A stretch of 64,000 nt of DNA from Sphingosinicella soli (lineage in GTDB: Bacteria > Pseudomonadota > Alphaproteobacteria > Sphingomonadales > Sphingomonadaceae), in contig NZ_JACHNZ010000003.1 in the NCBI RefSeq assembly GCF_014199685.1, positions 56,786 to 120,785 on the forward strand, written 5' to 3'. Made by a program: the position numbers and the translations under genes. Shown here in pieces: positions 49,172 to 57,895 of this stretch (positions are counted from its first letter, which is position 1; the number at the start of each line of letters is the position of its first letter). The notes beneath the pieces are model-generated. The model did no database searches and was not told the DNA's origin. It saw only the letters and a program-made list of their open reading frames with translations.

Positions 49172-51598
49172 ATGCGCCGTTCAATCACTGCCGTGCTGCT
49201 GGGCACTTTGGTTTCATTGCACGCGGCGCAGGCGCAGGCCGACACCGCCGGGCAAGTGACCATCTATCGCGACGGCTTCGGCGTGCCCCATGTGCAGGGC
49301 GAGACCTCGGACGCAGTGATGTTCGGCGCAGGCTACGCGATCGCGCATGATCGGCTCGCCGCGATGGAACTGGCGCGGCACAATACCCAGGGACGCCGGG
49401 CAGAGCTGCTGGGCGCCTCGGCGATCGACGCTGACAAGGTCATGCGCAGCCGCAAGCTCACCGACGAGACGCTGATACGGCGCTATCGCGCGCTCGCGCC
49501 CGAGCACCGGAAGATGATCCAGGCGATGGTCGACGGGATCAACAAGCGCATCGATGACGTGAACGCCGATCCGGGCCGCCTGACCCCGCTCGAATTCATT
49601 CGCTGGGGCATCAAACCGACGCGCTGGAGCCTGACCGAATATCTCGCCCTGATTACCGCCGCGCCGCTTGGCCGCGACACCTACGAAATACGGAATCTCG
49701 AATTTCTGAAAGACATGACGGATCGCTACGGCCGGGAAAAGGCCTGGCAGATCTTCAACGACGTGGTGCCGATCTCGGACCCGGATTCGCCCACGATCAT
49801 TCCGGCCGGCGAAGATCTAGCCCCTGCCCGGCCGATCCCCGCGCCCGTCCTGTCACCTGCGCAGCTGCCGCCGGGCGGCGTGACATCTGCGGCCGCGCAA
49901 GCCGCCCCGCTCGGTCCGGTGCAGGGTGCCAGCCGGTGCATGGTTATCGCGCCCCGGAAATCGGCCAGCGGCAAGGTCTTGATGCTGGAAGCCACCGCCG
50001 ACGGCCCTGAAATTCACCTGCACGGCGGCGGTTTCGATAACGCAGGCTTCGGTTCGAACGGCTGGGGCGTGCCCACCATGGGACGCGGAGCGCAGCACGG
50101 CTGGCTTATGGTGTCGGGCAAGAGCGAAGCCGGAACGGTTTTCGCTGAAGAACTGAATCCCCGAAACCGTTATGAATACCGGCACAAGGGCGAATGGAAA
50201 AAAATGGAGCGCCGGACCGAAACCATCACGGTCAAAGGCGGCGCGCCGGTCACACACGAAGTCGCCTGGACGATCCACGGCCCGGTGATCGCCTGGAACA
50301 TCGAAAACGGCACCGCCTATTCGCAGCAAATGGGCGTCCACGGCAGGGAACTCGATACGTGGGTCGCCTTTGCCGAAATGGGACGCGCGAAGAGCCTCGC
50401 GGAATTCAGGGAAAAGGGCGTCGATCGCCTCGGCTGGAATCTCGGCGCCTGCTACGGCGGCGAGGACGGCACGATCGCCTATTTTGAAGGCGGCGCGCTT
50501 CCGAAAAAGGCCGCCGGAGTCGATCCGCGCCTGCCGACGCCCGGAACAGGCGAATACGAATGGACCGGCTTCCTTACGCCGCAGGAAAAGCCGCACACGA
50601 TAAACCCGGCGCAGGGCTATATCTTCGCCTGGAACAGCAAGGCCACGAGCTGGTCGCAGGAAGGCGACAATGCGCGGATCGGCGCGGTATACCGCACCTG
50701 GCTCGGCGACCGGCTCGCCGGTGCCGGCACGTCGCTGTCGCTGCTCGACATGCGCGATTTCAACGGGCGCATGTTCAACGCGCTCGGCGCGGTCGACCGC
50801 ACACAGACGGCGCCCGATTTCTTCGCGCCCTACATCCGCAATGCGATCACCGCCAGCGGTGATTCCGAAGTCGCGCGCGCCGGCGAATATATGCTCAGCT
50901 TCAACGGCCTCTATCAGGATCGCGACGCCGATCAGAAATACGACAACCCGGGCCTCACCCTCTATCGCGCATGGCTGGAAATCGCACCGCGGATGCTGTT
51001 CGGCGACGACATCGGCGACTGGTGGAAAAAGATCGATGCGGATCGCTATCTCACCTATCAAACCAGCCTTCTGCTGCGCGCGTTTCAGGGGGATGCCGCA
51101 GGCGCGCCGCTCGCTGTCGATTATTTCAACGGACGCGACCGCACCGCCGTCATGATCGACACGATCAAGGCGACGATTGCCGAGGTCAAGGCGCGCTTCC
51201 CCGGCAAGGACATGGCCGAGTGGAAGCATCCCGTCTTCTGGAAATATTTCGACGCCGCGCTCGAAACGCCAGATCGCCCGCAAATGGCGGAAGATGCGCC
51301 CGAGCGCCGCCTGTCTGCGGTCCTGCGGCTGGGGCCGACGATGGCGCCGCACAACGGCGGCGAGAGCTGGGTCGGCCTGATGGAAATCGGGCGCGATCAC
51401 CGCGCGCTCTATTCGGTCGTCGATGCAGGGGGACAGAATCTGTTCATCGACCCCAACGGCAAGGGCAATCCCCACCTCACCGACCAGACCATGATGCACG
51501 AAACAAACGAGCTCAAGAAAATCTCGCTCGCACCCGACGAGATACGCAGGACCGCAGTGTCGAGCGTGACGTTCGAATACCGGCCGCAGACCCGTTAG
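49172..51598 (+). CDS. Penicillin acylase family (Ntn) amidohydrolase, secreted
   Basis: This is an 808-residue precursor of the N-terminal-nucleophile acylase family. A signal peptide (ITAVLLGTLVSLHAAQAQA) leads to the alpha chain (VTIYRDGFGVPHVQGETSDAVMFGAGYAIAHDRLAAMELAR). The probable processing site and nucleophile is Ser254 in VQGASRCMVIAPRKSASGKVL, and HGPVIAWNIENG follows. The usual GSNxW around the serine is altered: Arg and Met stand where Asn and Trp are normal. Members hydrolyse penicillins, acyl-homoserine lactones or other N-acyl compounds in the periplasm. The gene lies 15 bases after the M20 gene. In this cluster it may split an amide brought in by the TonB receptor. Confidence 0.87.
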   Translation: MRRSITAVLLGTLVSLHAAQAQADTAGQVTIYRDGFGVPHVQGETSDAVMFGAGYAIAHDRLAAMELARHNTQGRRAELLGASAIDADKVMRSRKLTDETLIRRYRALAPEHRKMIQAMVDGINKRIDDVNADPGRLTPLEFIRWGIKPTRWSLTEYLALITAAPLGRDTYEIRNLEFLKDMTDRYGREKAWQIFNDVVPISDPDSPTIIPAGEDLAPARPIPAPVLSPAQLPPGGVTSAAAQAAPLGPVQGASRCMVIAPRKSASGKVLMLEATADGPEIHLHGGGFDNAGFGSNGWGVPTMGRGAQHGWLMVSGKSEAGTVFAEELNPRNRYEYRHKGEWKKMERRTETITVKGGAPVTHEVAWTIHGPVIAWNIENGTAYSQQMGVHGRELDTWVAFAEMGRAKSLAEFREKGVDRLGWNLGACYGGEDGTIAYFEGGALPKKAAGVDPRLPTPGTGEYEWTGFLTPQEKPHTINPAQGYIFAWNSKATSWSQEGDNARIGAVYRTWLGDRLAGAGTSLSLLDMRDFNGRMFNALGAVDRTQTAPDFFAPYIRNAITASGDSEVARAGEYMLSFNGLYQDRDADQKYDNPGLTLYRAWLEIAPRMLFGDDIGDWWKKIDADRYLTYQTSLLLRAFQGDAAGAPLAVDYFNGRDRTAVMIDTIKATIAEVKARFPGKDMAEWKHPVFWKYFDAALETPDRPQMAEDAPERRLSAVLRLGPTMAPHNGGESWVGLMEIGRDHRALYSVVDAGGQNLFIDPNGKGNPHLTDQTMMHETNELKKISLAPDEIRRTAVSSVTFEYRPQTR

Positions 51599-51617
51599 CG
51601 CGCAGCGGACAGCGACC

Positions 51618-52391
51618 GTGCAGCACCGCCCCGCAGCGACAGCAATTCCTCGGCGGGCGATGCTTGGAATCATTGCAGCGCTACCGCTCGCGGCCTGCAC
51701 ACAGCAGCCGCGCTTGCCGGGCGAGTTGTGGGTCGGATCGTCGCCGACGGGTGTGCCGTTCAGTTTCGTCGATCCGGCGACCAACGCGTTGACAGGTGCG
51801 ATGATCGACATCGCGAAGGCCGTGATCCGCGACCTGGGCCTGACGGGCGACTACCGCGCGACGCCGTTTTCAGCGCTGATCCCCTCGCTGACGACGGGCC
51901 GCATAGACATGATCGCGGCGGCGATGCAGCGGACGGACGAGCGCGCGCAGATCGTTGCTTTCAGCGCGCCGGTCTTTTCCTACGGCGGCGGCCTCGTCGT
52001 CCCCGGCGACGATCGGGGCGTGTATCCGGCGCTGTCTTCCGTCCGGCACAAGCGCGTCGGCGCGCAGGTCGGCACGCGCTTCGTGGATCAGTTGCACGGC
52101 GCCGGCGTCGATCGCGTCAAAACCTACGATGGGCTCCAGGAGATCGTACGCGACCTCGCCAACGGCCGGATCGACGCCGGTTACGGCGACGAGCCGATCC
52201 TGCGCTACCAGCTTCGCGTCGGCCCTCGGCGGCCGGTCCGTCTGGTGCGCGAATTCAGGCCGCCCGTCGAAGAAGATCTCTGCCTGATCGTCGCGAAAGA
52301 CGATCCGTTGCTGGAACGGCTCAACAAAGCCATCGCCCGCCTGAAGGACGCCGAGATACCGGCGATCCTGCACCGCTGGGAGCTTGGGTAA
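51618..52391 (+). CDS. ABC transporter substrate-binding lipoprotein (polar amino acid/HisJ family)
   Basis: This is a 257-residue periplasmic binding protein with a lipobox (LGIIAALPLAAC, Cys at about residue 27). The SBP_bac_3 fold is shown by LWVGSSPTGVPFSFVDPATNALTGAMIDIAKAV and the central GRIDMIAAAMQRTDERAQIVAFSAPVF. The GTG start 51618 keeps the full signal; ATG 51660 would shorten it. The stop overlaps the permease ATG (TAATG). It is expected to bind a small amino acid, amine or its derivative. No ligand-specific residues are obvious to me. Confidence 0.83.
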   Translation: MQHRPAATAIPRRAMLGIIAALPLAACTQQPRLPGELWVGSSPTGVPFSFVDPATNALTGAMIDIAKAVIRDLGLTGDYRATPFSALIPSLTTGRIDMIAAAMQRTDERAQIVAFSAPVFSYGGGLVVPGDDRGVYPALSSVRHKRVGAQVGTRFVDQLHGAGVDRVKTYDGLQEIVRDLANGRIDAGYGDEPILRYQLRVGPRRPVRLVREFRPPVEEDLCLIVAKDDPLLERLNKAIARLKDAEIPAILHRWELG

Positions 52392-53044
52392 TGCAGGAAT
52401 TTCTCACCGACGCCGCGCAATTCATGCCGATCCTCCTGCGCGGGCTCGGCGTCACCCTCCTCCTCACCTTCGGCGCGCTTGTCACCAGCATCGTTCTGGG
52501 TTTGCTATGGGTGCTGATGGGCTATTCGCGCTTCGCCCCGCTGCGCTGGTTCAGCCGCGCGGTCATCAACATCATTCGCGGCATCCCGATCATCGTTCAG
52601 CTCTTCTGCATCTATTTCGTGTTGCCGGAATGGGGCATCGACCTGCCCCCGTTTGCAGCCGGCGTCCTCGGTCTTGGTCTCGCCTATTCGGTCTATCAGG
52701 CCGAAAATTTTCGCGGCGGGCTTACGTCGGTCGACAGGAACCTCATAGAGGCGGGCACTTCGCTCGGCATGCCATGGTCGGTATTGATGCGCCGTGTCGT
52801 GCTGCCGCTCGGCATCCCCGCCGCGCTCCCTTCGCTCGGCAACACGACGATCATGCTCCTCAAGGATTCGTCGATCGCCTCCACGATCACCATCGCCGAA
52901 CTCACCCGCGCGGGTCAGTTGCTCGCGATCTCGACCTTCGAGAACGGCACGGTCTATCTGCTCATCGCGCTGCTCTATCTTGCCGCGAGTCTGCCGATGG
53001 CAGCCGGTGTACGTGTGCTCGAACGACGGTTCGCACGCAGATGA
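52391..53044 (+). CDS. ABC transporter permease (polar amino acid, HisM/HisQ type)
   Basis: This is a 217-residue permease with about five transmembrane segments. It carries the EAA-type cytoplasmic loop NLIEAGTSLGMPWSVLMRRVVLPLGIP and the RGIPIIVQLFCIYFVLP segment typical of the family. Only one permease gene is present, so it probably forms a homodimer. The start overlaps the binding-protein stop and the stop overlaps the ATPase start (ATGA). It works with the flanking binding protein and ATPase as one importer. Confidence 0.88.
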   Translation: MQEFLTDAAQFMPILLRGLGVTLLLTFGALVTSIVLGLLWVLMGYSRFAPLRWFSRAVINIIRGIPIIVQLFCIYFVLPEWGIDLPPFAAGVLGLGLAYSVYQAENFRGGLTSVDRNLIEAGTSLGMPWSVLMRRVVLPLGIPAALPSLGNTTIMLLKDSSIASTITIAELTRAGQLLAISTFENGTVYLLIALLYLAASLPMAAGVRVLERRFARR

Positions 53045-53766
53045 TCCGCCTGCGTCATGTCCGTAAATCCTTCGGGGCGTGCGCGGTGCTGCGGGACGTC
53101 AGCTTCGATATCGCCGCGGGCGAAGTCGCATGCCTGATCGGCCCCTCGGGATCGGGCAAGTCGACGATCCTGCGATGCGTCAACGGGCTGGAGAGCCACG
53201 ACGGCGGGTCGATCGAAGTCGATAATGTTCTGGTCACGCCCCGCTCGCTGCCGCAGATCCGCTCGGCGGTCAGCATGGTTTTTCAGCGGTTCAATCTCTT
53301 CCCCCACCGAACGGCGCTCGAAAACGTGATCGAGGGGCCCGTCCATGTCCTCCGCCGACCCATCGCCGAAGCGAGGGAACACGCGATGGCGCTGCTGGAA
53401 AAGGTGGGCATGGCGGACCACGCCGATGCCCTGCCCCGCCAATTGTCGGGCGGGCAGCAGCAGCGCGTCGGCATCGCGCGCGCGCTGGCGATGGAGCCGC
53501 GCGCCATCCTTCTCGATGAACCCACCTCGGCGCTCGATCCCGAACGCGTCGGCGAAGTTCTCGAGGTCATACGCGGTCTTGCCGAGGGCGGCATGACGAT
53601 GATCGTCGTCACGCACGAAATCGCCTTCGCGCGCGAGGCGGCGGATTCGATCCTCTTCGTGGACGGCGGCACGATTGCCGAGCAGGGCCCGGCGAACGAA
53701 TTTCTCGCGAACCCGAAAACCGAGCGGACCCGGCTCTTTCTCCGCCGCGTCCGCCACACGCTGTGA
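53041..53766 (+). CDS. ABC transporter ATP-binding protein (polar amino acid, GlnQ/HisP type)
   Basis: This is a 241-residue ATPase with Walker A GPSGSGKST (34-42), a Q-loop in MVFQRFNLFPH, the signature LSGGQQQRVGIARAL, Walker B AILLDEPTSALD and the switch histidine in VVTHEIAFA. Overlap with the permease (4 bases) and the single-copy arrangement show that it energises the preceding importer. Family members take up amino acids, opines or amines into the cytoplasm. Confidence 0.9.
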   Translation: MIRLRHVRKSFGACAVLRDVSFDIAAGEVACLIGPSGSGKSTILRCVNGLESHDGGSIEVDNVLVTPRSLPQIRSAVSMVFQRFNLFPHRTALENVIEGPVHVLRRPIAEAREHAMALLEKVGMADHADALPRQLSGGQQQRVGIARALAMEPRAILLDEPTSALDPERVGEVLEVIRGLAEGGMTMIVVTHEIAFAREAADSILFVDGGTIAEQGPANEFLANPKTERTRLFLRRVRHTL

Positions 53767-53800
53767 ACCTGCCCGATCCATGCCCTTCAAGGAGCCGCCG

Positions 53801-54169
53801 ATGACCGCAAAAGCAATCAGCCTTTTCCGCCCAGATAAGCTCCTCGCCGCCGCCGCGATCGCCCCCGTCGCCAGGCCGCTGGGCAAACCCGTCTCGCAGG
53901 TGCAGTCCGCGTCGATTCCAGGCGCCGGGGAAAGTCAGCACGGCGTGTGGCACTGCACGCCCGGCGTCTGGCGCCGACAGGTCGTGCGCGCCGAATTCTG
54001 TTACTTCCTCTCGGGCGAGGCGATCTTCCGGCCCGACGAGGGTGAGCCCGTTCCGATCACCGCAGGCGCCGCGGTCTATTTCCCGCCCGAAAGCAGCGGC
54101 ACCTGGGAGATCCTGAGCGATAGCCGAAAGGTTTTCATTGTCTTCGAAGAGGCAGAGGCAACGCGATGA
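53801..54169 (+). CDS. Cupin domain protein (DUF861/EutQ-like)
   Basis: This is a 122-residue single-domain cupin. The segments WHCTPGVWRRQVVRAEFCYFLSGEAIFRPDEGEPVPITAGAAVYFPPESSGTWEI match the DUF861 (ureidoglycine aminohydrolase-like) cupins that are often placed beside FAD amine oxidases and polyamine-type transporters. ATG 53801 has AAGGAG 7 bases upstream; ATG 53780 is less likely. The stop overlaps the oxidase start (ATGA). Its role is unknown and may be auxiliary to the oxidase. Metal-binding histidines are few. Confidence 0.8.
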   Translation: MTAKAISLFRPDKLLAAAAIAPVARPLGKPVSQVQSASIPGAGESQHGVWHCTPGVWRRQVVRAEFCYFLSGEAIFRPDEGEPVPITAGAAVYFPPESSGTWEILSDSRKVFIVFEEAEATR

Positions 54170-55560
54170 CGTCCACCGTTTCGCCCGCCACGATCGGCAG
54201 CTACTGGCTCGCGAGCTGCGACGACGACCTGACCCCGCGCCCGGCGCTCGCCGGCGACGAGACCGTCGATGTCGCGATCATGGGCGGCGGCTTCTCGGGG
54301 CTCTGGACCGCCTATTTCCTGCTGCAACGCGATCCGAACCTTTCCATCGCGATTGTCGAACGGCAATTCTGCGGTTTCGGCGCATCGGGGCGCAACGGCG
54401 GTTGGTGCTCGCCGCGCTTTCCGATCAACCCGTCCGCCCTCACCCGCCGCTTCGGGATCGAGACGGCGCGGTCGATGCTGCTTGCCCAGCAGGCGATGGT
54501 CGATGAGGTCGGCCGCATCTGCGCGGAAGAAGGCATCGACGCGCATTTCAATCCGGTGGGCGTGCTCACGCTTGCCCGCAGTGCCGATCAGTTGCCGTCG
54601 CTGAGGCAATCCTTCGATGCGTACGACAGGCTCGGCATGGCAGACGGCTGCGAACTGCTCGACGCCCGCGAGGCGCAGCGCGCCGTCAACGCAACCGAAG
54701 TGCACGGCGCATTCCGCCTGCGTTCGGGCGCCACGATCCATCCCGGCCGCCTTGTGCGCGGACTGGCGCGCGCGCTCGAGCGGCGCGGCGTGCGTATCTA
54801 CGAAGGAACCGAAGTGCTGCGCGCCGTCGACGGCGCCGCGCCCGCGCTCGTCACATCAGGGGGCACCATCCGCGCCCGGCAAGCGGTCTTGCTCGCGGGT
54901 GAGGCGTTCATGACCAGCCAACCCGAATACCGCCGCCGACTGATCCCCATGGCATCGACAATCATGCTCACCGCGCCGCTCACTGCGGAACAATGGAACC
55001 AGGTCGGCTGGCGCGGGGGCGAATGTCTAAGCTCCTATGTCCACACCACCAATTATCTCACGCGCACTGCCGACGGGCGCATCCTGTTCGGCAGCCGCGG
55101 CGCGCCCTATCGCTACGGCTCGGACATGTGCGAAACCGCGCTCAGGGAAAACGCCAATTTCGATTGGATCCGCGATCGGCTGCTGGAATGGTGGCCTTCG
55201 CTCGAAGGCATCCCCTTCACGCACAAATGGGCGGGCTATCTCGGCATCCCGCGCGACTGGCTGCCGACCGTTCATTTCGATCCCCGGCGCCGCATCGGCC
55301 ATAGCTACGGCTACACCGGCCACGGTGTCATCACGAGCGTCATTTGCGCGCGGGCGCTCGCCGGGCTCGTCGCCGGTCATGAAGCCGGTGCCGATGCGCC
55401 CTATATCCGCAAGCAGGCTCCGAACTGGGAGGTCGAGCCCCTGCGATGGGCAGGCATACGCTACGTCCAGAATGCCTTCCTGCGGATGGACCTCGCGGAG
55501 GCTGCGGGGCAGCAGCCTCCCCTGGACGCGGGCTTGGCGAAATATCTGGGCGAACCCTGA
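54166..55560 (+). CDS. FAD-dependent amine/amino acid oxidoreductase (DadA/PuuB-like)
   Basis: This is a 464-residue DAO-family flavoprotein. The FAD motif is VAIMGGGFSGLWTAYFLLQ (GxGxxG at about 40-45), followed by ERQFCGFGASGRNGGWCSPRF, as in gamma-glutamylputrescine oxidase and related enzymes. The C-terminal IGHSYGYTGHGVITSVICAR is the second flavin segment. It oxidises an amine or secondary amino acid (sarcosine-, proline- or putrescine-conjugate type) in the cytoplasm. Overlap with the cupin gene and the preceding ABC importer suggest that it degrades the imported amine. It is convergent with the S9 peptidase, 3 bases apart. Confidence 0.87.
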   Translation: MTSTVSPATIGSYWLASCDDDLTPRPALAGDETVDVAIMGGGFSGLWTAYFLLQRDPNLSIAIVERQFCGFGASGRNGGWCSPRFPINPSALTRRFGIETARSMLLAQQAMVDEVGRICAEEGIDAHFNPVGVLTLARSADQLPSLRQSFDAYDRLGMADGCELLDAREAQRAVNATEVHGAFRLRSGATIHPGRLVRGLARALERRGVRIYEGTEVLRAVDGAAPALVTSGGTIRARQAVLLAGEAFMTSQPEYRRRLIPMASTIMLTAPLTAEQWNQVGWRGGECLSSYVHTTNYLTRTADGRILFGSRGAPYRYGSDMCETALRENANFDWIRDRLLEWWPSLEGIPFTHKWAGYLGIPRDWLPTVHFDPRRRIGHSYGYTGHGVITSVICARALAGLVAGHEAGADAPYIRKQAPNWEVEPLRWAGIRYVQNAFLRMDLAEAAGQQPPLDAGLAKYLGEP

Positions 55561-55563
55561 GCC

Positions 55564-57648
55564 CTATTTCGCCTCTGCCTTGAGCGCCTGCATCAGGCCC
55601 GGAACGAACTCCGCGCCGGTCTTCACCTCGACCTGCGACCCGGCAAGGTCGTCGCCGTAGGGCTCCGCCTGCCCGCCGAGGCACTTCGAAAGGAAATGCT
55701 CAGCGATCGCGGCGAAGGAAATATTGGTTTTGTCCTTCGCATAGACATGCCCCTCGTCGGGATAAAAGGCATAGGTCACCGGCTTCCCGCGCGCCTTCAG
55801 CGCATCGACGATCTCCTGCGACTGATCGGGAAAGATGCGCGGGTCGTTGGCGCCGTTGGTCACGAGCAGCGGCTTCGAGATCGCATCGACGCGAGAAATC
55901 GGCGACCGCCGGAGCAGGTCCGCCGCACCTTCGGGAGTCGATGGATCGCCCATCCGAATAAGGAATTGCGGCTTCTGCCACGTCCACCACGCGGGCATCG
56001 CGGCGGCCAGCCGCACAAGATTGCTCGGCCCGGCCAGATCGACGCCGCACTGGAAAACATCGGGAGTGAAGCTCAGCGACACGAGCGTCGAGTATCCGCC
56101 GTAGGATAGCCCCATCACCGCAAGGCGATCCTTCGCGCTCACGCCTTTGTCGATCGCCCACTGCGCGGCATCGAGCAGATCGTCGTGCATCGTTTCCGAC
56201 CACTTCCTGTCGGCCTTCGCAATGAAGCTGCTTCCGAACCCGCTCGATCCGCGAAAGTTCACGGACAGAACCGCATAACCGCGATCCGCGAGCCAGGCAT
56301 GTTGCGGATCGAAGGCGAGATCGTCGCGCAGCCACGGCCCGCCGTGAACCAGCAGCACGAGCGGCGCGGGCTCGGCGGGCATGCCGTCCGCGCCGAGGCG
56401 CGCGTCCTTGGGAAGCGTCAGATAACTCCGCAGGCTGAGCCCGTCGCGCGAGGGGATGGTGACGGGGATGCGCCGCGAGACACCGCGCTGATCGAGCATG
56501 GGCCGCGTGGATACGAGCGGAGTGAGCGTCCGGCTCTTTCTGTCCCACCAGCTGTAGCGGTCGGCGCGCTGCGGCACGGTTTCGAGCAGCAGCCAGCGCG
56601 CATTGTCCGGCGTTTGCCCGGCGATCTTGAACGGCCCGGCAACCGCGTTCTCCAGCGCCGCGAATTCCGCGCGCACGCTTTCCGACCGAACCGTCCATTC
56701 GCTCACCAGCGGATCTTCGCGCGTCGCCAGCAGCGCGCCGCTCTCCTCGTCGAACAGCGGCTCCATGATATCGGCGCGCCGGGCCTCGGCGAGCAGGGTC
56801 TTCTCACCCGTCCCAAGGTCCACCGAAACGAGGTTCGCCCGGTCGCCGTCGCGGCTGTCGAGCATCGTGAGCTTGCCCTGCGCATCGGGTCCGAAAACCT
56901 TGGAGTTTCTCAGCGAGCCAAGCGGAATTGTCATGAACGCGCTCGGCCCGGCGGGATCGAAGCGGAAATAGGTCCACGAGCCGTCCGTGTTGCCGCGAAC
57001 GCCCATTCGAATATTGAAATCGGCATCGGCGACGACATCGATATACTGCGGATCGTTGCGAAACACCTCGGTACGCTCGCCCGTCGCAAGATCGATGCGA
57101 TAGATGTCGCGGTATCGCCGGTCGCGAATGTTCATTCCGACCAGAATTTCGCCGGGATGCCGTGGCGAGACCTTCACGATTTTGGTCTGCACTGCGGGAT
57201 CGGCGGTGGCATTGATAACCGTCCGCTTTTCCAGGTTCGCGATCCAGAGCTGGTGATGCTCTTCGCCGCCGATATCCTTCAGGATCAGGATATAACGCCC
57301 GTCCCCGCTCCACTGAAAGCCGTCGGGGGGGCGCGTATCGAAGCGCGTAACCGGCGCTGCCGACGCCAGATCGTCGATCGGCGCGACCCAGATGTTGAGC
57401 ATGCCGTTCAGCGGATGGAAAAATGCGAGCTGTTTCCCGTCAGGGCTGATCTGCAGTTCCGAATACGTGGGCGATGCGAAAAGCACGTCGCGGGGAAGCA
57501 GTGTATTCGAACGGGCCGCCTCGCCCGGCTTTGAAACGGCTTCCGAAGACGTGCCCCACGCGGCCCCGGCGCAAAAGACCGCAGCCGCCAATATGGCTGC
57601 CTGACGTCCGAGACGAAAACGCAGCGGCCGCAAAACATCGAAACCCAT
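55564..57648 (-). CDS. Secreted S9 family (prolyl oligopeptidase-like) peptidase
   Basis: This is a 694-residue exported peptidase. A signal peptide (QAAILAAAVFCAGAAWG) precedes a beta-propeller-like N-terminal part (about 60-400) and a C-terminal alpha/beta-hydrolase domain. The nucleophile is Ser515 in VMGLSYGGYSTLV, with Asp in TNGANDPRIFPDQ and His in YPDEGHVYAKD. LLVHGGPWLRDD supplies the oxyanion region. It cleaves short peptides, probably in the periplasm, and is common in sphingomonads. ATG 57648 has GGGGAG upstream; the open frame to 57729 has no signal peptide. It is divergent from the second LysR gene, which may regulate it. Confidence 0.88.
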   Translation of the reverse strand: MGFDVLRPLRFRLGRQAAILAAAVFCAGAAWGTSSEAVSKPGEAARSNTLLPRDVLFASPTYSELQISPDGKQLAFFHPLNGMLNIWVAPIDDLASAAPVTRFDTRPPDGFQWSGDGRYILILKDIGGEEHHQLWIANLEKRTVINATADPAVQTKIVKVSPRHPGEILVGMNIRDRRYRDIYRIDLATGERTEVFRNDPQYIDVVADADFNIRMGVRGNTDGSWTYFRFDPAGPSAFMTIPLGSLRNSKVFGPDAQGKLTMLDSRDGDRANLVSVDLGTGEKTLLAEARRADIMEPLFDEESGALLATREDPLVSEWTVRSESVRAEFAALENAVAGPFKIAGQTPDNARWLLLETVPQRADRYSWWDRKSRTLTPLVSTRPMLDQRGVSRRIPVTIPSRDGLSLRSYLTLPKDARLGADGMPAEPAPLVLLVHGGPWLRDDLAFDPQHAWLADRGYAVLSVNFRGSSGFGSSFIAKADRKWSETMHDDLLDAAQWAIDKGVSAKDRLAVMGLSYGGYSTLVSLSFTPDVFQCGVDLAGPSNLVRLAAAMPAWWTWQKPQFLIRMGDPSTPEGAADLLRRSPISRVDAISKPLLVTNGANDPRIFPDQSQEIVDALKARGKPVTYAFYPDEGHVYAKDKTNISFAAIAEHFLSKCLGGQAEPYGDDLAGSQVEVKTGAEFVPGLMQALKAEAK

Positions 57649-57895
57649 ATCCGAAACTCCCCGATGATCCGACCCCGCCGGATGCCGCCCGCAAGATGGG
57701 ACTCGCCCTCTATGGGCATAGATTGTCAATTGAGCCCTTCCGGCGCCAATGCGGATTATGGATCAATCCATGCCCGCCAGGCAGCACCGCAGCGGCGTGC
57801 GTTCGTGTACAAAGACACCCGAAACGGCTGAAAAGGGCGGTTGTGACGCCGCCTTCCCGTATACAATTTTCTCTCTTACAAATCTGCGGAGCGCA
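57649..57895. promoter_or_regulatory. Divergent promoter region with TCAATTGA and an ATGGAT/ATCCAT palindrome
   Basis: This 247-base gap lies between the S9 peptidase (leftward) and the LysR gene (rightward). It contains TCAATTGA at 57726-57733, shared with the other LysR intergenic gap, and ATGGATCAATCCAT at 57758-57771, a 6-bp inverted repeat around CA. Both are candidate LysR-type operators. GTATACAATTTTC near 57859-57871 may be part of a promoter. Start of transcription not resolved. Confidence 0.45.

Noticed and set aside
49853..51811. Open leftward frame of 652 codons opposite the penicillin acylase gene
   Set aside because: Antisense shadow of a well-supported acylase; no motifs found.
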